A stretch of DNA of 64,000 nt from Phenylobacterium sp. (GTDB lineage Bacteria > Pseudomonadota > Alphaproteobacteria > Caulobacterales > Caulobacteraceae), in assembly GCF_025934275.1 (NCBI RefSeq), contig NZ_JAICYI010000001.1:103416-167415 (forward strand), written 5' to 3'. The notes below the pieces were generated by a model, which made no database searches, was not told where the DNA came from, and worked only from the letters and a program-made list of their open reading frames with translations. A program made the translations under genes and the position numbers. Below, piece after piece: positions 61,381 to 64,000 of this stretch (positions are counted from its first letter, which is position 1; each line of letters opens with the position of its first letter).

Positions 61381-61926
61381 ATGGTGAAGCCGGTCCTCGA
61401 AACCGAGCGCCTGGTCTTCACGCCGTGGACGGCGGACGATCTGCCGCTGATCGTCGAGCTGCATTCCGATCCCGAGGTGCAGCGCTTTCTGGGCGGCGCA
61501 TGGGCGCCGGACGTGTTCCGCGCGACCCTCGAGCGTCAGCTCAAGGCGCAGGCGGAGTTCGGCTTCTCCAAGTGGTGCGTCCATCTGAAGGACGGGACCT
61601 TCGTGGCCCGCGCCGGCGTGGAGCCGTGGCCGCGGGAAGGCGAGCGCTGCGGCGCGGAGGCCGAGATCGGCTATGCGTTGAAGCGCGACTGGTGGGGCCG
61701 GGGGCTCGCGACAGAAGCCGCGGCCGGCGTCGCGCGCTGGTTCTTCGCCAACACCGACCGCGATCACCTGATCGGTTTCACCGATCCAGAGAACCACGCC
61801 TCGCAGCAGGTGCTCGCCAAGATCGGCATGGCCCCTCTAGGCCTCGCCGACATGGGATTCGATCAGCCGAGCGCGCTCTTCCGGATGGAGCGGCCTACAG
61901 CGTCCGCTTCACCTCTTCGAGGTTGA
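61381..61926 (+). CDS. GNAT-family N-acetyltransferase (RimJ/RimL type)
   Basis: The 181-residue protein has the RimJ/RimL layout: [20 protein letters not shown] at the start, [20 protein letters not shown] (acetyl-CoA-binding motif A, with R-G-x-A-T-E-A), and [20 protein letters not shown] (motif B). It transfers acetyl groups to a small molecule or a protein N-terminus; the substrate is unknown. The ATG at 61381 has GAAGG closely upstream; an ATG at 61369 is possible. Its last 10-11 codons overlap, antisense, the 3' end of infB (61895-61926). Confidence 0.88.
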   Translation: MVKPVLETERLVFTPWTADDLPLIVELHSDPEVQRFLGGAWAPDVFRATLERQLKAQAEFGFSKWCVHLKDGTFVARAGVEPWPREGERCGAEAEIGYALKRDWWGRGLATEAAAGVARWFFANTDRDHLIGFTDPENHASQQVLAKIGMAPLGLADMGFDQPSALFRMERPTASASPLRG

Positions 61927-64000
61927 AGCACTCGATGACGTCGCCTGCCTTGATGTCCTGGAAGCCCTGGAAGGCCATGCCGCACTCCTGGCCGGACTGC
62001 ACCTCGTTGACCTCGTCCTTGAAGCGCTTGAGCGTCTGCAGCACGCCGAGCTCGAGCACCACCACGTCCTGCCGGACGATGCGGACGCGCGCGCCCTTGC
62101 GGACCACGCCCTCGGTGACGCGGCAGCCGGCGACCTTGCCGACCTTGGAGATGTCGAAGACCTGCAGCACCTCGGCGTTGCCGAGAAAGGTCTCGCGCTG
62201 GATCGGCGCCAGCATGCCGGAGAGCACGCCCTTGATGTCGTCGATCAGATCGTAGATCACCGCGTAGTAGCGGATCTCCACGCCTTCGCGCTCCGCCAGC
62301 TCACGGGCCTGCTTCGAGGCGCGGACGTTGAAGCCGAGGATCGGCGCGCTGGCGCCCTTGGCCAGCAGCACGTCGCTCTCGTTGATCGCGCCGGCCCCCG
62401 AGAGGATGATCCGGGCGCGCACCTCGTCGGTGGCGAGCTTGTCGAGCGAGCCCACGATGGCCTCCGCCGAGCCCTGCACGTCGGCCTTGATCAGCACCGG
62501 CAGCTCGGAGACCTTCTTGTCGGCGAGCTTGGCCATCATGTCGGCGAGCGAAGCGCCGAGCGCCGGCGCGCCGGACTTCTCGCGCTTCAGGCGCTGGCGG
62601 TATTCGGTGATCTCGCGGGCGCGGGCCTCCGTCTCCACGACGGCGAACGGCTCGCCGGGATCGGGCGTGCCGTCCAGGCCGAGGATCTCCACCGGCGTGG
62701 AGGGGCCGGCTTCGGAGAGCTGCTCGTTGCGCTCGTTGAGCAGCGCCCGCACCCGGCCGAAGTTGGCGCCGGCCACCACGATCTCGCCGCGCTTCAGGGT
62801 TCCACGTTTCACCAGCACGGTCGAGACCGCGCCGCGGCCCCGGTCGAGCTGGGATTCGATGACCACCCCGTCGGCGTTGCGGTTCGGATTGGCCTTCAGC
62901 TCCAGCACCTCGGCTTGCAGCAGGATGGCCTCGACCAGGTCGTCCAGCCCGAGCTTCTCGGTGGCCGAGACCTCGATCGCCTGGGTGTCGCCGCCCAGGC
63001 TCTCGACGACGATCTCGTGCTGCAGCAGTTCGTTGATCACCCGCGTCGGATCGGCCTCGGGTTTGTCGATCTTGTTGATCGCCACGATGATCGGCGCGCC
63101 GGCCGCCCGCGCGTGCTGGATCGCCTCCACGGTCTGAGGCATGACCCCGTCGTCGGCCGCCACCACCAGGATGACGATGTCGGTGGCGTTGGCCCCGCGC
63201 ATGCGCATGGCCGAGAAGGCTGCGTGGCCGGGAGTGTCGAGGAAGGTGACCCGCTGGCCGTTCTCCAGCCGGACCTGGTAGGCGCCGATATGCTGGGTGA
63301 TGCCGCCGTGCTCGCCCGACACCACGTCGGTCGAGCGCAGCGCGTCGAGCAGGCTGGTCTTGCCGTGGTCGACGTGGCCCATGACGGTCACCACAGGCGG
63401 CCGGGGCTCCATGGCTTCGTCGACGTCCTCGGCGCCGATGAAGCCCTCCTCCACGTCGGCTTCCGACACCCGCCGCACGGTGTGGCCGAACTCTGTCGCG
63501 ACCAGCTCGGCGGTGTCGTTGTCGATCACGTCGTTGATCTTCAGCATCACGCCCTGGCGCATCAGGAACTTGATGACATCCGCGCCGCGGGTCGCCATGC
63601 GGTTGGCGAGCTCGCCCACCGTGATCACGTCGGGGATCACCACCTCGCGCGCGGCGCGCACCTGCTCCTGGCCGCCGCCCTTGCGCTTCTCGCGCTCGCG
63701 CTCGCGGGCCCGGCGCACCGAGGCCAGGCTGCGCATCCGCTCGACGCTCTCCTCGTCGCCGCCGGCCACCGCCTGGATGGTCAGCCGGCCCTCGCGACGC
63801 TGCGGGGCCCCCCGCGCGCGGGAGATCGCCTTCGACGGCGCCGCCTTGCCGCGGCGCTCGTCTTCCCCCTCGTCCGGGCGGCGGTCGAGGTTGGCCGAGC
63901 CGGGGCGCGGCGCCTGGCGGGTTGCGCGCTGGATCTCGGGGCCGGCCGGCGGGGCGGCCGGGCCGATGCGCGGCGGCCGCGGGCCGGCGGGGCGGGCGCC
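61895..64000 (-). CDS. infB: Translation initiation factor IF-2 (5' end outside window)
   Basis: IF-2 is the GTPase that recruits fMet-tRNA to the 30S and joins subunits. The window holds the last 701 codons. On the minus strand come a Pro/Arg/Gly-rich region (near 64000), an Arg/Glu-rich helix (about 63700), the IF2 N-domain ([20 protein letters not shown]), the G domain with G1 [17 protein letters not shown]3 [10 protein letters not shown] and G4 AINKIDKPE, and the C-terminal domains. The reading frame continues past 64000. Its stop lies inside the GNAT gene's 3' end. It is separated from rbfA by about 9 kb that includes the MoxR operon. Confidence 0.98.
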   Translation of the reverse strand, partial: GARPAGPRPPRIGPAAPPAGPEIQRATRQAPRPGSANLDRRPDEGEDERRGKAAPSKAISRARGAPQRREGRLTIQAVAGGDEESVERMRSLASVRRAREREREKRKGGGQEQVRAAREVVIPDVITVGELANRMATRGADVIKFLMRQGVMLKINDVIDNDTAELVATEFGHTVRRVSEADVEEGFIGAEDVDEAMEPRPPVVTVMGHVDHGKTSLLDALRSTDVVSGEHGGITQHIGAYQVRLENGQRVTFLDTPGHAAFSAMRMRGANATDIVILVVAADDGVMPQTVEAIQHARAAGAPIIVAINKIDKPEADPTRVINELLQHEIVVESLGGDTQAIEVSATEKLGLDDLVEAILLQAEVLELKANPNRNADGVVIESQLDRGRGAVSTVLVKRGTLKRGEIVVAGANFGRVRALLNERNEQLSEAGPSTPVEILGLDGTPDPGEPFAVVETEARAREITEYRQRLKREKSGAPALGASLADMMAKLADKKVSELPVLIKADVQGSAEAIVGSLDKLATDEVRARIILSGAGAINESDVLLAKGASAPILGFNVRASKQARELAEREGVEIRYYAVIYDLIDDIKGVLSGMLAPIQRETFLGNAEVLQVFDISKVGKVAGCRVTEGVVRKGARVRIVRQDVVVLELGVLQTLKRFKDEVNEVQSGQECGMAFQGFQDIKAGDVIECFNLEEVKRTL

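Overview
The window is high-GC, densely packed bacterial chromosome from an alphaproteobacterium. The best guess is order Caulobacterales, near Phenylobacterium or Caulobacter. This rests on gene order (hrcA-grpE close to dnaN; mutM/ubiE/ubiB, an enoyl-CoA hydratase and rpsT next to dnaA; rbfA-truB-rpsO-pnp), on GAnTC (CcrM-type) sites upstream of dnaA, and on the many GTG/TTG starts and 1-4 nt start/stop overlaps. The species assignment is inference. No rRNA, tRNA, CRISPR array, prophage or complete insertion sequence was seen, so this looks like core chromosome with small accessory insertions.

Layout. 1-6175: sirB1-like gene (partial), yraN and rsmI; then exported and membrane oxidoreductase-like genes and a DUF2269 protein; then hemW-rdgB. 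6176-7626: a small AT-richer island with two tiny ORFs, a DUF2975 membrane protein, a Cro/C1-type regulator and a recurring palindromic motif. 7627-11423: rph diverging from hrcA-grpE, then dnaN. 11449-24583: zinc-finger protein, orphan ABC ATPase, creatininase family, 1-Cys peroxiredoxin, an acetyl-CoA synthetase with a duplicated C-terminal domain, a START-like protein, a carboxylesterase, a double-M16 peptidase and a YegD-type Hsp70. 24584-36666: maeB; a TetR/CPBP pair whose CPBP gene is out of frame by one 7-bp repeat unit; an ArsR/AHSA1/GST cluster with a probable leaderless mRNA; dapB with a non-canonical start beside a hairpin; an amidase; an MBOAT/AlgJ-like acetylation pair; an MFS transporter. 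36728-46497: HtrA protease, CVNH/crystallin protein, dut-coaBC, a lipoprotein with a toxin-like C-terminus, ubiB-ubiE, mutM, a TraB/GumN protein and enoyl-CoA hydratase. 46617-52946: rpsT, dnaA, pnp, rpsO, truB, rbfA. 53053-64000: dienelactone hydrolase, a second DUF2939 lipoprotein, a six-gene MoxR operon (DUF4129, DUF4350, MoxR, DUF58, SpoIIM, RDD), a YciC-like membrane protein, a GNAT enzyme and infB (5' end outside the window).

How the parts fit. Replication (dnaA, dnaN, mutM, dut), translation and RNA turnover (infB, rbfA, truB, rpsO, rpsT, rsmI, rph, pnp) and stress or envelope quality control (hrcA, grpE, HtrA, YegD, M16, MoxR operon) dominate. Regulation can be read at several points: a TetR operator over a consensus-like promoter, an ArsR palindrome between -35 and -10 of a leaderless promoter, GAnTC sites before dnaA, and intrinsic terminators after rpsT, dnaA and pnp. 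A family of roughly 100-bp palindromic intergenic repeats appears at three or four places; one copy supplies the coding sequence for the RbfA C-terminus.

The observations most worth checking are the Acs tandem C-domain with Lys replaced by Glu, the heptanucleotide-repeat frame switch in the CPBP gene, the dapB start/hairpin arrangement, the repeat-derived RbfA tail, and the motif-rich DUF2975/XRE island.
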